Assembly: GCF_001570745.1 (NCBI RefSeq)
Contig: NZ_BCSG01000004.1
Span: 1-64,000, forward strand
Direction of reading: 5' to 3'
Source of the DNA: Alicyclobacillus mali NBRC 102425
Lineage (GTDB): Bacteria; Bacillota; Bacilli; Alicyclobacillales; Alicyclobacillaceae
Length of the DNA stretch: 64,000 nucleotides
Every line of letters starts with the position of its first letter. Position 1 is the first letter of the stretch. Below the pieces are notes generated by a model. That model saw only the letters and a program-made list of their open reading frames with translations. It had not been told where the DNA came from and did no database searches. This document shows, piece by piece, positions 1-7,362 of the stretch. A program made the position numbers and the translations under genes.

Positions 1-24
1 GTGCACATACAAGGGAGGAATTTC

Positions 25-1617
25 ATGGACAAGGGTATGCGCCGGGAGATCCAGCTCGTCGCGCTGACCATGACCGGGCTCGGGTCCATCATCGGCTCGG
101 GTTGGCTGTTCGGCGCGTGGAAGGCCGCCAAGGTCGCAGGTCCGGCCGCGATGGTCGCGTGGATCCTTGGCATGGCTGTCATTCTTCTCATCGGCCTGAC
201 CTACGCGGAGCTCGGCCCCATGTTCCCGCGATCCGGCGGCATGGTGCGCTACGCCCACTACTCGCACGGGTCGTTTGTCGGTTTTTTGTCCGGCTGGGCG
301 AACTGGATTGCCATTGCGTCCGTCATCCCCATTGAGGCGGAGGCTTCGATTCAGTACATGAGTTCGTGGCCTTGGCACTGGGCTCAGTGGACGCACCACC
401 TGTACGTCAACAAGACGCTCACGCCGCCCGGTCTGCTGCTGGCAGCCATCCTCGTCTTCATTTACTTTTTGCTGAATTACTGGACGGTGAAGCTGTTCGC
501 CCGTGCCAACACGCTCATCACCGTGTTCAAGTTCATCATTCCTACACTCACCGTGATTGGCCTCATCGCCGCTCATTTTGACACGCACAACTTCACGCAG
601 TACGGCGGGTTTGCGCCGAACGGGTGGGCGAGCGTGCTGACGGCCATCGCGACGTCCGGCGTTATCTTCGCGTTCAACGGCTTCCAGAGCCCCATCAATC
701 TGGCCGGCGAGGCGCGCAATCCGAGCCGGAACGTGCCGCTCGCCGTGATCGGCTCCGTTCTGCTCGCCGGCGTGATCTACCTGTGCCTCCAGGCGGCGTT
801 CATCGGATCGATGCCGGGCAGCCTGCTCAGCCACGGTTGGGCGAGCATCAACCTGAAGTCGCCGTTTGCCGATCTCGCCCTCGCCCTGAACGTGAACTGG
901 CTCGCCATCGTTCTCTTCCTGGACGCCTTCGTGTCGCCGTCCGGCACCGGTATCACGTACACGGCGACCACCGCGCGCATGGTTCACGGTATGGAGGCGA
1001 ATGGCTATTTCCCGAAGGTCTTCGGCCGGATCCATCCGCGTTACGGCGTGCCGCGCGCGGCGATGTGGCTGAATTTGGTCATCGCGTACATCTTCATGTT
1101 GATGTTCCGGGGCTGGGGCGAGCTTTCCGGCGTCATCTCCGTGGCAACCCTTATCTCTTACGTCACCGGGCCCATCGCAGTCATGGCGTTCCGCAACATG
1201 GGCGATCACGTCAAGCGCCCGGTGCGAGTCCCCGGGATGACCGTCATTGCTCCTATCGCGTTCATCTTCGCGTCGCTCATCCTCTATTGGGCGCAGTGGC
1301 CGCTGACGGGTGAGGTCATCATCGTGATCATCATCGGGTTGCCGGTGTATTTCTACTACATGGCGAAAGCGGGCTGGCGCGGTTTTGCAGAGCATTTCCG
1401 CCACGGGCTCTGGCTCATGGTGTACCTGCTCTGGATGGCCCTCATCTCGTTCCTCGGCAGCGGCAAGTTTGGCGGGATCGGCGTCCTGCCCTACGGCTGG
1501 GACATGGTGGTCGTGGCCGCGTCTGCGCTCGTCTTCTACCTGTGGGGCGTGCGCAGCGGATTTTCGAAGCCCAACTTTCCAGAGGGTGAAAACCCGCAGC
1601 TCGCGGACGCGGAGTGA
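25..1617 (+). CDS. APC-superfamily amino acid permease
   Basis: Predicted cytoplasmic-membrane amino acid transporter of about 530 residues with roughly 12 hydrophobic segments. The N-terminus carries the APC signature (GLGSIIGSGWLFG in the first helix, then a long helix ending in a TYAELGPMFPRSGG-type segment), as in amino acid:proton symporters; the length and pattern recall the Bacillus YveA-type aspartate permease, but substrate is not certain. An in-frame GTG lies at position 1, but AAGGGAGG at 11-18 sits 6 bases before the ATG at 25, which is taken as the start. The C-terminus is short and polar. A strong terminator follows directly, so the gene probably ends its transcript. Confidence 0.88.
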   Translation: MDKGMRREIQLVALTMTGLGSIIGSGWLFGAWKAAKVAGPAAMVAWILGMAVILLIGLTYAELGPMFPRSGGMVRYAHYSHGSFVGFLSGWANWIAIASVIPIEAEASIQYMSSWPWHWAQWTHHLYVNKTLTPPGLLLAAILVFIYFLLNYWTVKLFARANTLITVFKFIIPTLTVIGLIAAHFDTHNFTQYGGFAPNGWASVLTAIATSGVIFAFNGFQSPINLAGEARNPSRNVPLAVIGSVLLAGVIYLCLQAAFIGSMPGSLLSHGWASINLKSPFADLALALNVNWLAIVLFLDAFVSPSGTGITYTATTARMVHGMEANGYFPKVFGRIHPRYGVPRAAMWLNLVIAYIFMLMFRGWGELSGVISVATLISYVTGPIAVMAFRNMGDHVKRPVRVPGMTVIAPIAFIFASLILYWAQWPLTGEVIIVIIIGLPVYFYYMAKAGWRGFAEHFRHGLWLMVYLLWMALISFLGSGKFGGIGVLPYGWDMVVVAASALVFYLWGVRSGFSKPNFPEGENPQLADAE

Positions 1618-1631
1618 GTGCGGGCAAACAA

Positions 1632-1658
1632 GGGTGCCAGGTCACTGGCGCCCTTTTT
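1632..1658 (+). terminator. Rho-independent terminator after the permease
   Basis: GGGTGCCAG (1632-1640), loop GTCA and CTGGCGCCC (1645-1653) form a 9-bp stem with one G-T pair, followed by TTTTT. Confidence 0.9.
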
Positions 1659-1763
1659 CATGCGGTTTTCACGCGTTCGGATGCCTGTGAAGCAGGAGGA
1701 TGCTGAAGGCGTGTGGAATCGAATATCGAGCAACAGGGTGGCTCGGTGCAAAGGAGGATGCGT

Positions 1764-2645
1764 GTGGAGGTAAGTTCGACCGCCTCGCCTCAGGAGTACG
1801 AGACCATGCACCCGGCCATCGCGGGTGCGCTTCGTTTTGCCACGGTAGCGCAACGCGCTTGTTTGGATGACGTGGCCATACTCGTCGCGGATCGGACGCG
1901 CGTGAGAGGCGTCATTCCGGCGAGGTCGCTTGCCATCGAGGCGGCAGAGGGCTATGAGCTTCGGCCTGGAGATGGGCTTTATGAAGCGGTGCGAGAAGGG
2001 CGCGTGCACCGGGTTCGCCTGGACGACTCGGTGTTTGGCGTGCCGGTGGTGATGAACGCGGTGCCCATCTGTGGTGAGGGCGGCGAGGCTGTCGGCGCGT
2101 TTTGCGCGTGCGCCCCGGTGGATGCGGAGGAGCGCCTCGTCAGTCTGGCCACGACGCTCTCTTCGTCCGTGCAGCAGACGAGCGCGACGCTTCAGGAGAT
2201 GGCCGCGTCCATGCAGGTCCTGGCCACGAGCCTGGGCGACATCGCGCGTGAGTCGCGGTCCGTGCTGGAGGCGGTGCGGGATGTGCGGTCGATTTCGGAT
2301 GAGGTCCGGGAGATCGCAGACACGAGCCGTATCCTCGGTTTGAACGCCTCCATCGAGGCGTCGCGCGCGGGTGACGTCGGGCGCGGCTTTGCCGTGATCG
2401 CCCGAGAGATCCGGCGCTTGGCGGAAGGGGCGAGATCGCAGACGGACGTCATCGCGCAGAATACGCGCCGGATGGTGGAGATGCTTGAGGCGCTGAACGA
2501 AGCGATTGAGCGTGTCGACCGGGAGGCGGAAGCGCAGCGCGCGGCGGCGGAGGCCATGGCTTGCTCCATGCAGGAGGTCAGTCAGGTGGCGGTGGACCTC
2601 GTGGCGTTCGCCGAGCGGTTGGTTCGCCCAGACCGTCTCGAATGA
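1764..2645 (+). CDS. Soluble methyl-accepting chemotaxis-like protein
   Basis: About 293 residues. The C-terminal half is a chemoreceptor signalling domain: the hairpin-tip segment NASIEASRAGDVGRGFAVIA followed by REIRRLAE matches the conserved region that contacts CheA/CheW. No transmembrane segment is visible, so this is a cytoplasmic receptor; the N-terminal ~110 residues would be the sensing part and I do not recognise the domain. AAGGAGG at 1751-1757 is 6 bases before the GTG at 1764; an upstream in-frame GTG at 1713 (AGGAGG at 1694-1699, spacing 13) is less well placed. The receptor appears shortened compared with typical MCPs, with a small helical hairpin. No chemotaxis gene lies beside it. 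Confidence 0.82.
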   Translation: MEVSSTASPQEYETMHPAIAGALRFATVAQRACLDDVAILVADRTRVRGVIPARSLAIEAAEGYELRPGDGLYEAVREGRVHRVRLDDSVFGVPVVMNAVPICGEGGEAVGAFCACAPVDAEERLVSLATTLSSSVQQTSATLQEMAASMQVLATSLGDIARESRSVLEAVRDVRSISDEVREIADTSRILGLNASIEASRAGDVGRGFAVIAREIRRLAEGARSQTDVIAQNTRRMVEMLEALNEAIERVDREAEAQRAAAEAMACSMQEVSQVAVDLVAFAERLVRPDRLE

Positions 2646-2710
2646 TCGCGGTGCGGCGAGCGCGTGGCGATGCGACTCGCCAGTGATCGAACGGTGTCGA
2701 AAAGCCGGCG

Positions 2711-2739
2711 TGGACGAGATGTCTGAAATCCCATACAAT
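2711..2739 (+). promoter_or_regulatory. Sigma-A-like promoter for the DJ-1/PfpI gene
   Basis: TGGACG (2711-2716), a 17-base spacer and TACAAT (2734-2739) precede the gene at 2793. Match quality is good at -10 and 4/6 at -35. Confidence 0.55.
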
Positions 2740-2792
2740 GGAGTGGGACGCCGTGTGAGGCGTTCAATCGGAACGAGGAGAGGGATGTTCAG

Positions 2793-3344
2793 ATGGCCAA
2801 GAAGGTGCTGATCTTGGCGGGAGACGCCGTCGAAGCGCTGGAAATCTACTATCCTTACTATCGGCTCCTCGAGGAAGGGATCGACGCCGTCATCGCAGCG
2901 CCGAGCAAGAAAACGCTGAACACCGTCGTCCACGATTTCACGGGCTGGGACACCTATACAGAGAAACCGGGATACCTCATTCAGTCCCACGCGGCTTTCG
3001 CCGACATTCGGCCGGAGGAATTCGACGGCCTCATCTTGCCCGGCGGCCGGGCGCCGGAGTACATTCGCTTGAATGAACACGTGCCGCGCATCGTGGGCCA
3101 TTTTTTCGATGCCAACAAGCCAGTTGGCGCCATATGCCATGCCGCGCAGGTGCTCGAAGTGGTGCGAGACAAGCTTCAGGGGCGCACCATGACGGCGTAC
3201 ATCGCCTGCAAGCCGAGCGTGGAAGGGATGGGGGCGACGTACGCTTCCCAGACGCTGTGCGTGGAAGGAAATCTCGTCTCTGGGCACGCATGGCCGGATC
3301 TGCCTGGGTTTATGCGCGAGTTCCTGAAACTTCTGAACGCCTGA
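2793..3344 (+). CDS. DJ-1/PfpI family protein (class I glutamine amidotransferase-like)
   Basis: A 183-residue single-domain protein. It begins KKVLILAGDAVE, has the LILPGGRAPEYIR loop with the conserved acidic residue, and the nucleophile-elbow GAICHAAQVL with the conserved cysteine, the hallmarks of DJ-1/PfpI proteins. Family members act as glyoxalases/deglycases, chaperones or peptidases; the sequence does not decide among these. The residue after the Cys is His, as in PfpI/YhbO-like members. GAGGAGAGG lies shortly upstream of the ATG. It has its own promoter and a terminator immediately after, so it is probably monocistronic. Confidence 0.88.
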   Translation: MAKKVLILAGDAVEALEIYYPYYRLLEEGIDAVIAAPSKKTLNTVVHDFTGWDTYTEKPGYLIQSHAAFADIRPEEFDGLILPGGRAPEYIRLNEHVPRIVGHFFDANKPVGAICHAAQVLEVVRDKLQGRTMTAYIACKPSVEGMGATYASQTLCVEGNLVSGHAWPDLPGFMREFLKLLNA

Positions 3345-3352
3345 CGAAACAT

Positions 3353-3376
3353 GGCCGCCCGGTGGGGCGGCCTTTT
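3353..3376 (+). terminator. Terminator between convergent transcripts
   Basis: GGCCGCCC, loop GGTG, GGGCGGCC, then TTTT. It ends the DJ-1 gene and its stem may also stop the minus-strand five-gene array, whose last stop codon is at 3391. Confidence 0.85.
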
Positions 3377-3390
3377 GCTCTGCTTCGCGT

Positions 3391-3639
3391 TCAACACTGG
3401 ATTCCCCATGTTGGTTTGAAGTCCTGGTCGAAGATAAGCCCGTCGCACAGTTCGTAACTGTCGATATTCAGGTTGCGCGTGAACAAGTGCGCATTCCGGG
3501 AGCCCAGCACCGCGGCCTGGGCGGCGTTCGATTTCACGTGCGCGTCCCAGCCGCCGATGTTGATCTCGCCAATGAAGATGCCCGAGTTCTGTTGCGGTGT
3601 GTTGCTTAAGATCGCCTGAAACGCAATGACGGTAGGCAA
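3391..3639 (-). CDS. Array paralogue E: small protein of unknown function
   Basis: Fifth and last gene of a tandem minus-strand array of five paralogues. Start chosen as TTG at 3639 because the resulting protein (LPTVI...) has 82 residues and aligns end to end with the others; the SD is only GGGGG 6 bases upstream. A longer in-frame GTG at 3669 is possible but adds residues the paralogues lack. It keeps the family core NTPQQNSGIFIGEINIGGWDA and a C-terminal DSYELCDG...D.KP segment, but is the most divergent copy: it has H instead of N in the WDAN motif, plus two Cys. No signal peptide or membrane segment. Function unknown. Confidence 0.65.
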   Translation of the reverse strand: MPTVIAFQAILSNTPQQNSGIFIGEINIGGWDAHVKSNAAQAAVLGSRNAHLFTRNLNIDSYELCDGLIFDQDFKPTWGIQC

Positions 3640-3675
3640 GCGATGCCCCCCATTTCTGAACTGGTGCACGTGGCG

Positions 3676-3921
3676 TCAGAAATTCCACTCGTAATTGAAC
3701 TTCAGGTCCTGGTCGTGAATGACGCCGTCTAACACTTCGAAACTGTCGAACAGCGTATTGGTGCTGATGAGGACGTTGAACACCCCTGCGTCGAGCGCCT
3801 TGCCAGCGCCGTACTTTTGGTTGGCGTCCCAGCCGCCGATGTTGATCTGCCCGAGAAAAACGCCCGCGTTCTGTTGCGGCGTCATGGTGTTCAGCACGCC
3901 GCTCAGAATCAGCACTGGAAT
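3676..3921 (-). CDS. Array paralogue D: small protein, probable ATT start
   Basis: Fourth gene of the array, 81 residues. No ATG/GTG/TTG sits at the position where the paralogues start. An ATT codon (3919-3921) does, giving IPVLILSG, which lines up with MPSVILLG and MPSLIVIG of copies B and A; AAGGAGG ends 8 bases before it, ideal spacing. A GTG at 3915 is the conventional alternative but is 14 bases from the SD and removes two conserved residues. The core TPQQNAGVFLGQINIGGWDA and the C-terminal FDSFEVLDG motif are intact. Function unknown. Confidence 0.68.
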   Translation of the reverse strand: MPVLILSGVLNTMTPQQNAGVFLGQINIGGWDANQKYGAGKALDAGVFNVLISTNTLFDSFEVLDGVIHDQDLKFNYEWNF

Positions 3922-3952
3922 GGGAATCGCCTCCTTCGCCTCAAGGGCGCGT

Positions 3953-4207
3953 TTAGACGTTGCCTTCTACGTCAGGCTTCAGGCCGAGCGTATTCACCTG
4001 ACCGTCGATGAATTCGAAGCTGTCGAACAGCAGGCTCCAGATCTGCAGATTGTAGCTCATCACGTCATAGTTGCCGCTTTTTCCGGCCTGAAACTTCATG
4101 TTCGCGTCCCAGGCCCCGTTGTTGACCTGGCCGATGAAGGTGCCCGCGTTCTGCTGCGGTGTCATGGAGTTGTTGGCTCCGATAAAGACGAGCGCAGGAA
4201 TGGCCAT
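3953..4207 (-). CDS. Array paralogue C: small protein of unknown function
   Basis: Third gene of the array, 84 residues from the ATG at 4207. The SD (GGAGG in GGGGGAGGAG) leaves only 2 bases before this ATG, whereas an ATT at 4201-4199 is 8 bases away and would give IPALVFIG, matching the amino-termini of copies A, B and D; the ATG is kept as the conservative start. It has TPQQNAGTFIGQVNNGAWDAN in the core and FDSFEFIDG near the C-terminus. The middle segment between the two motifs is unrelated in sequence to the other copies but is of the same length. Function unknown. Confidence 0.68.
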   Translation of the reverse strand: MAIPALVFIGANNSMTPQQNAGTFIGQVNNGAWDANMKFQAGKSGNYDVMSYNLQIWSLLFDSFEFIDGQVNTLGLKPDVEGNV

Positions 4208-4246
4208 CTCCTCCCCCGTTGTGCGAGCGTCACGACGACGCCGTGC

Positions 4247-4495
4247 TCACACGTTGTTGCCGATGACGGGCTTGGCGTCCGCGTCGTTGATGGCGCCATC
4301 CACGACTTCAAAGCTATCCAGGTTCAGGTTGTAGAATCCGGGGCTCCAATTGAAGAAGCCGAATTCTCCGCCGTGCGCCTGACTCATTTTGCGGTTGGCG
4401 TCCCAGCCGGCAAAATTGTATTCGCCGACGAAAGCACCCGCGTTCTGCTGGGGCGTGTTCATCAATAGCGACCCGAGCAAGATGACGCTTGGCAT
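4247..4495 (-). CDS. Array paralogue B: small protein of unknown function
   Basis: Second gene of the array, 82 residues, ATG start with GGAGGAG 4-6 bases upstream. Sequence plan: hydrophobic start MPSVILLG, core NTPQQNAGAFVGEYNFAGWDA then NRK, an aromatic/Gly-rich centre, and LDSFEVVDGAINDADAKP near the C-terminus. It is closest to copy A in the WDANRKMS and EVVDGAIND segments, suggesting the most recent duplication. No catalytic motif is recognisable; the small size, aromatic/Asn/Gly content and tandem duplication suggest a structural role, which is inference only. Confidence 0.72.
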   Translation of the reverse strand: MPSVILLGSLLMNTPQQNAGAFVGEYNFAGWDANRKMSQAHGGEFGFFNWSPGFYNLNLDSFEVVDGAINDADAKPVIGNNV

Positions 4496-4536
4496 GTCAC
4501 TCCTCCGCCCTCGATTTGCCTGCCTCTTGGACCACG

Positions 4537-4785
4537 TTAACCGTTGGCGCCCACGGTGAGCTTGAAGTCCGTGTCGTTGATGGCTCCATCCACCACCTCG
4601 AAGTTGTCCACGTTGACATTCACCATGGCGGGCAGGAAGTTAAAGGCCCCATACGTGCCGCTGTACGCATTGGACATCTTGCGGTTGGCGTCCCAGCCGC
4701 CGACGTTGCCCTCGCCGAGAAAAATTCCAGCATTCTGAACGGCGGCATCTGCCGCGGCCGTGCCGATGACGATGAGAGAAGGCAT
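4537..4785 (-). CDS. Array paralogue A: small protein of unknown function (first of array)
   Basis: First gene of the five-gene array, 82 residues. AAGGAG is 7 bases before the ATG at 4785, the best initiation site in the array; an ORF extension upstream to 4971 lacks an SD and crosses a terminator. Family consensus from the five copies: QNaG.F.GeiN.GGWDAN.K, a variable ~20-residue middle, then D.FEv.DG.I.D.d.K. I do not recognise the family. A faint resemblance to GerPA/GerPF-type spore proteins (short, MP-start, C-terminal D..D...GN pattern) plus the SigE/SigK-like promoter upstream hints at a sporulation role, but this is weak. Confidence 0.72.
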   Translation of the reverse strand: MPSLIVIGTAAADAAVQNAGIFLGEGNVGGWDANRKMSNAYSGTYGAFNFLPAMVNVNVDNFEVVDGAINDTDFKLTVGANG

Positions 4786-4828
4786 GGACCGTCTCCTTCC
4801 ATGGGCGAGGACTCCGCACCCATGTGAC

Positions 4829-4858
4829 AGCGTATGCCTGAGGCGGTTGTCCGCATGC
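4829..4858 (-). promoter_or_regulatory. Possible SigE/SigK-type (mother-cell) promoter of the five-gene array
   Basis: On the minus strand CATACGCT (4829-4836) fits the CATANNNT -10 of Bacillus SigE/SigK; GCATGCG (4852-4858) lies 15 bases upstream and partly resembles the SigE -35 (KCATATT). The -10 is about 44 bases before the first array start. No good sigma-A promoter is visible here. The -35 is imperfect. Confidence 0.4.
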
Positions 4859-4873
4859 GGCGCTGCCTCAGGC
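4836..4873. repeat. 8-bp inverted repeat overlapping the array promoter
   Basis: GCCTGAGG (4836-4843) and CCTCAGGC (4866-4873) are perfect inverted copies separated by 22 bases, bracketing the candidate -35 and touching the -10. It could be an operator or chance in GC-rich DNA. Confidence 0.4.
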
Positions 4874-4893
4874 GTGATCACGAGGACGGGATC

Positions 4894-4922
4894 AAAAAAG
4901 CCCCGCGGGTCGGCCGCGGGGC
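4894..4922 (-). terminator. Terminator of the MFS transporter gene
   Basis: On the minus strand GCCCCGCGG, a short loop, CCGCGGGGC and TTTTTT form a strong terminator between the MFS gene (stop at 4931) and the array. It argues that the array has its own promoter. Confidence 0.9.
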
Positions 4923-4930
4923 CCGGCGTG

Positions 4931-6259
4931 TCAGTACTCAAGGGTGGAAGAACTCGCAACTGCGCCTTCAATCCGCCGCTGTTTGTCGGGCTGATGGAAG
5001 ATGAGCACGGCCAATACGGAGGTCGCGGCGAGCACGGCCATGAGCCAGAAGGCGCTCTTGAAGCTTCCCGTCGCGTTCACAATCCAGCCCGTGATGACCG
5101 GGGCGAGGAAGCCAGCCGCTGCGAAGAACGTGTCCATCACGCCGAGAGCGGTACCTGTGCGCTCTCGCATGAGGTCCACATTCATGGCGTAGAAGGTCGA
5201 ATTGGCGCTCATCCCAAAGCCCACCGCGAGGGTGATGAACACGATGGCCGTCGTGAGATCGTGCGTAAAGGTGAGCGGCACGACGCAGAGCGCGGAGAGC
5301 AGCTGCGAAATCCAGATGGGATACGATCTCGCCAGCCGCAAGCTTCCCGTCCGGCGCAGAATCCAGTCGGAGAGGTACCCGACGAGCCAAAGGAGAACGG
5401 TCGCAAGCGCCCAGGGCAAAATGGAAAACGCGCCGACGGACTTGAGATTCAGATGGTACTCGCTCTTCAGGTACGACGGAAGCCACGTCATGAAGAAGAA
5501 GAGATAATAGCCGAAGACGAAGAACGACCAGTTGTTTGCCATGAGCGTGCGGTTGACAAGAAGATACTTCCACAACGTTCCGGAGGACACGTGATGGGCC
5601 TGGCGAAAGCGCATCTCCTTGGCCGGCCGTGTGCGATCCACGGCCTCGGATGCTCGAATGTGCCGCAGTTCCTCGTCGTTCACATGGCGACTGTGCTCAG
5701 GAAAATCGCGGAACAGGAGAAACCAGACGGGCACCCAGAGGAGGCCCACCGCGCCGAGGATGATGAACATGCCTCGCCAGCTGACGCCGAGGATCAGCGA
5801 GGTCACGATTGGGGCGCCGATGGCGAGTGCCAGCGGGACAGCGACGAGCGAATTGGACAGCGCAATGGCTCGCTCGCGCGGTGACAACCAGTCGCCAACT
5901 GCTCGATTGACGGCTGGGAAGTTCGGCCCTTCCGCCACGCCGAGGAGAATGCGCATGAGGTAGATGATGGCGAACGAGGCCGCCACGCCTGTCAACCCGA
6001 TGGACAAGCTCCACAGGAGCGACGCGAAAAACAGGGCCCAGCGGGCGCCGACGTGATCGACCCAGATGCCACCGAAAAACGTGGTGATCATGTAGCCGAT
6101 GCCAAAGGCGCCGAGGATCATGCCGATCTGGCCGTCGTTCAGGTGCAGGACCTGCGCGATGTCGCCGATGGCGTACGAGATGGCGGAGCGGTCGATGTAA
6201 TTGACCACCGTGATGAAGAACAAAAGACCAATGATGACCCAGCGAAAGCGGGTGGCCAT
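4931..6259 (-). CDS. MFS transporter, anion:cation symporter (ACS) family
   Basis: 442 residues, twelve hydrophobic segments with a hydrophilic central loop around residues 190-235. The opening RWVIIGLLFFITVVNYIDRS with the D-R pair in helix 1, and the VAEGPNFPAVNR segment, are typical of the ACS family that imports hexuronates, glucarate/galactarate or related organic anions (GudP/ExuT/YybO-like). Substrate cannot be read from sequence; uptake of pectin-derived acids would fit the pectin locus at 41-49 kb, but that is inference. AAGGAGG stands shortly before the ATG at 6259. Monocistronic: its own promoter and a terminator directly after. Confidence 0.88.
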   Translation of the reverse strand: MATRFRWVIIGLLFFITVVNYIDRSAISYAIGDIAQVLHLNDGQIGMILGAFGIGYMITTFFGGIWVDHVGARWALFFASLLWSLSIGLTGVAASFAIIYLMRILLGVAEGPNFPAVNRAVGDWLSPRERAIALSNSLVAVPLALAIGAPIVTSLILGVSWRGMFIILGAVGLLWVPVWFLLFRDFPEHSRHVNDEELRHIRASEAVDRTRPAKEMRFRQAHHVSSGTLWKYLLVNRTLMANNWSFFVFGYYLFFFMTWLPSYLKSEYHLNLKSVGAFSILPWALATVLLWLVGYLSDWILRRTGSLRLARSYPIWISQLLSALCVVPLTFTHDLTTAIVFITLAVGFGMSANSTFYAMNVDLMRERTGTALGVMDTFFAAAGFLAPVITGWIVNATGSFKSAFWLMAVLAATSVLAVLIFHQPDKQRRIEGAVASSSTLEY

Positions 6260-6318
6260 GGCTCGAAAGCCTCCTTTCTTGTCTTTCCCTGCAAAAGATT
6301 GAGGGAGAAATCGATTTC

Positions 6319-6348
6319 ATTCTAAGGGCAGGACAGGGTAGGGCACAA
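6319..6348 (-). promoter_or_regulatory. Sigma-A-like promoter for the MFS transporter
   Basis: Minus strand TTGTGC (6343-6348), 18-base spacer, TAGAAT (6319-6324), about 60 bases before the ATG at 6259. Confidence 0.5.
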
Positions 6349-6355
6349 GTCTAGC

Positions 6356-7222
6356 TTACAGGAAGTCCCGGATGGCCCTTTCTAGCGTGGGAAACGCGAA
6401 GGAAAAGCCGAGATCGAGCGCGCGATGGGGAAGTACGCGCTGCCCCTCGAGGATGAGGCTGGCACGCTGGCCAAGCGCCAATCGCAGCGCGGCGCCTGGG
6501 ACGCGTGTGAGGTGGGGGCGGTGGAGCACCTCGGCGAGCGTGCGGGTGAAGTCGCGCATCTGGACGGGCTGAGGCGCGGTGGCGTTGAACGCGCCATCGA
6601 GTCGGGCGTCCGCGAGGACCCACGCGGCGAGTCGGGCGGCGTCGTCTGCGTGAATCCAGGAAATCCATTGATTGCCGCGCCCGAGTGTTCCTCCTAGCCC
6701 CATTTGAAACACGGGCCACATGAGCGGCAGCGCGCCTCCGTCTCGCCCGAGCACCATGCCAAATCGAAGAAAGGCCACGCGCGTGAGCGCGCGGAGGGGC
6801 TCGGCGGCCTGCTCCCAGGCCACGCACACCCTGGCCAGAAAGTCGCTGCCGGGAGGAGACGCCTCGGTGAACGCCTCCGTGAGCGACGAGCCATAATAGC
6901 CGACGGCCGATGCTTGCAAATACGCCGCGGGTTTGGCGGGCAAATCGTCAATTGCTGCGATCACGCCGCGGACCGTGTCGACGCGCGACCGGACGATTTC
7001 GCGCCGATAGGCCGCGCTCCAGCGCTTTTGGTTGAGCGAGGCGCCCGCAAGGTTGCAGATGGCGTAAGGTTCGCCGCGCTCGATGCTCCTGGCCAAGTGG
7101 GCGCGAAGGGCATCGGGGGTGTACGGTCGCCGCACGACGTCCGCAACGTGGCCTTGGCGTTCGAGTTCTTGCGTGACGTGGCGGCCGACGAACCCGGATC
7201 CGCCAAGGAGGTAGATGCGCAC
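6356..7222 (-). CDS. TIGR01777 family NAD(P)-binding epimerase-like protein
   Basis: 288 residues, an extended short-chain dehydrogenase/epimerase fold. RIYLLGGSGFVGRHV at the start is the GxxGxxG nucleotide-binding loop, NLAGASL follows strand 4 and GYYG supplies the tyrosine. The C-terminal VPGAALRLALG...ILEGQRVLPHRAL.LGF.F.FP is the signature of the TIGR01777 (YfcH/YfhF, formerly 'SulA-like') family, whose reaction is unknown. Start: GTG at 7222 with GGGGGG 8 bases upstream gives the usual family length; an in-frame ATG at 7261 adds 13 unconserved residues. Divergent from the DinB-fold gene. Confidence 0.87.
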   Translation of the reverse strand: MRIYLLGGSGFVGRHVTQELERQGHVADVVRRPYTPDALRAHLARSIERGEPYAICNLAGASLNQKRWSAAYRREIVRSRVDTVRGVIAAIDDLPAKPAAYLQASAVGYYGSSLTEAFTEASPPGSDFLARVCVAWEQAAEPLRALTRVAFLRFGMVLGRDGGALPLMWPVFQMGLGGTLGRGNQWISWIHADDAARLAAWVLADARLDGAFNATAPQPVQMRDFTRTLAEVLHRPHLTRVPGAALRLALGQRASLILEGQRVLPHRALDLGFSFAFPTLERAIRDFL

Positions 7223-7362
7223 GCGAATATCCCCCCGTACATGCACGATTCTCATTCGCATTGTAGCAAATGTTTCTTGTAGACGTGATCGCGCTACAAT
7301 GGAGGAGGACGCGCCGATGGAACTCAGAACTTTCCCGGCGACTCAGTGGGAGGGATCAACAC

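Noticed and set aside
1-24. Start of the permease at the GTG at position 1
   Set aside because: The SD AAGGGAGG lies downstream of it at 11-18 and points to the ATG at 25.
3391-4785. Repeat array or CRISPR-like structure
   Set aside because: The similarity between units is at protein level and in full-length genes with SDs; no short DNA direct repeats or spacers are present.
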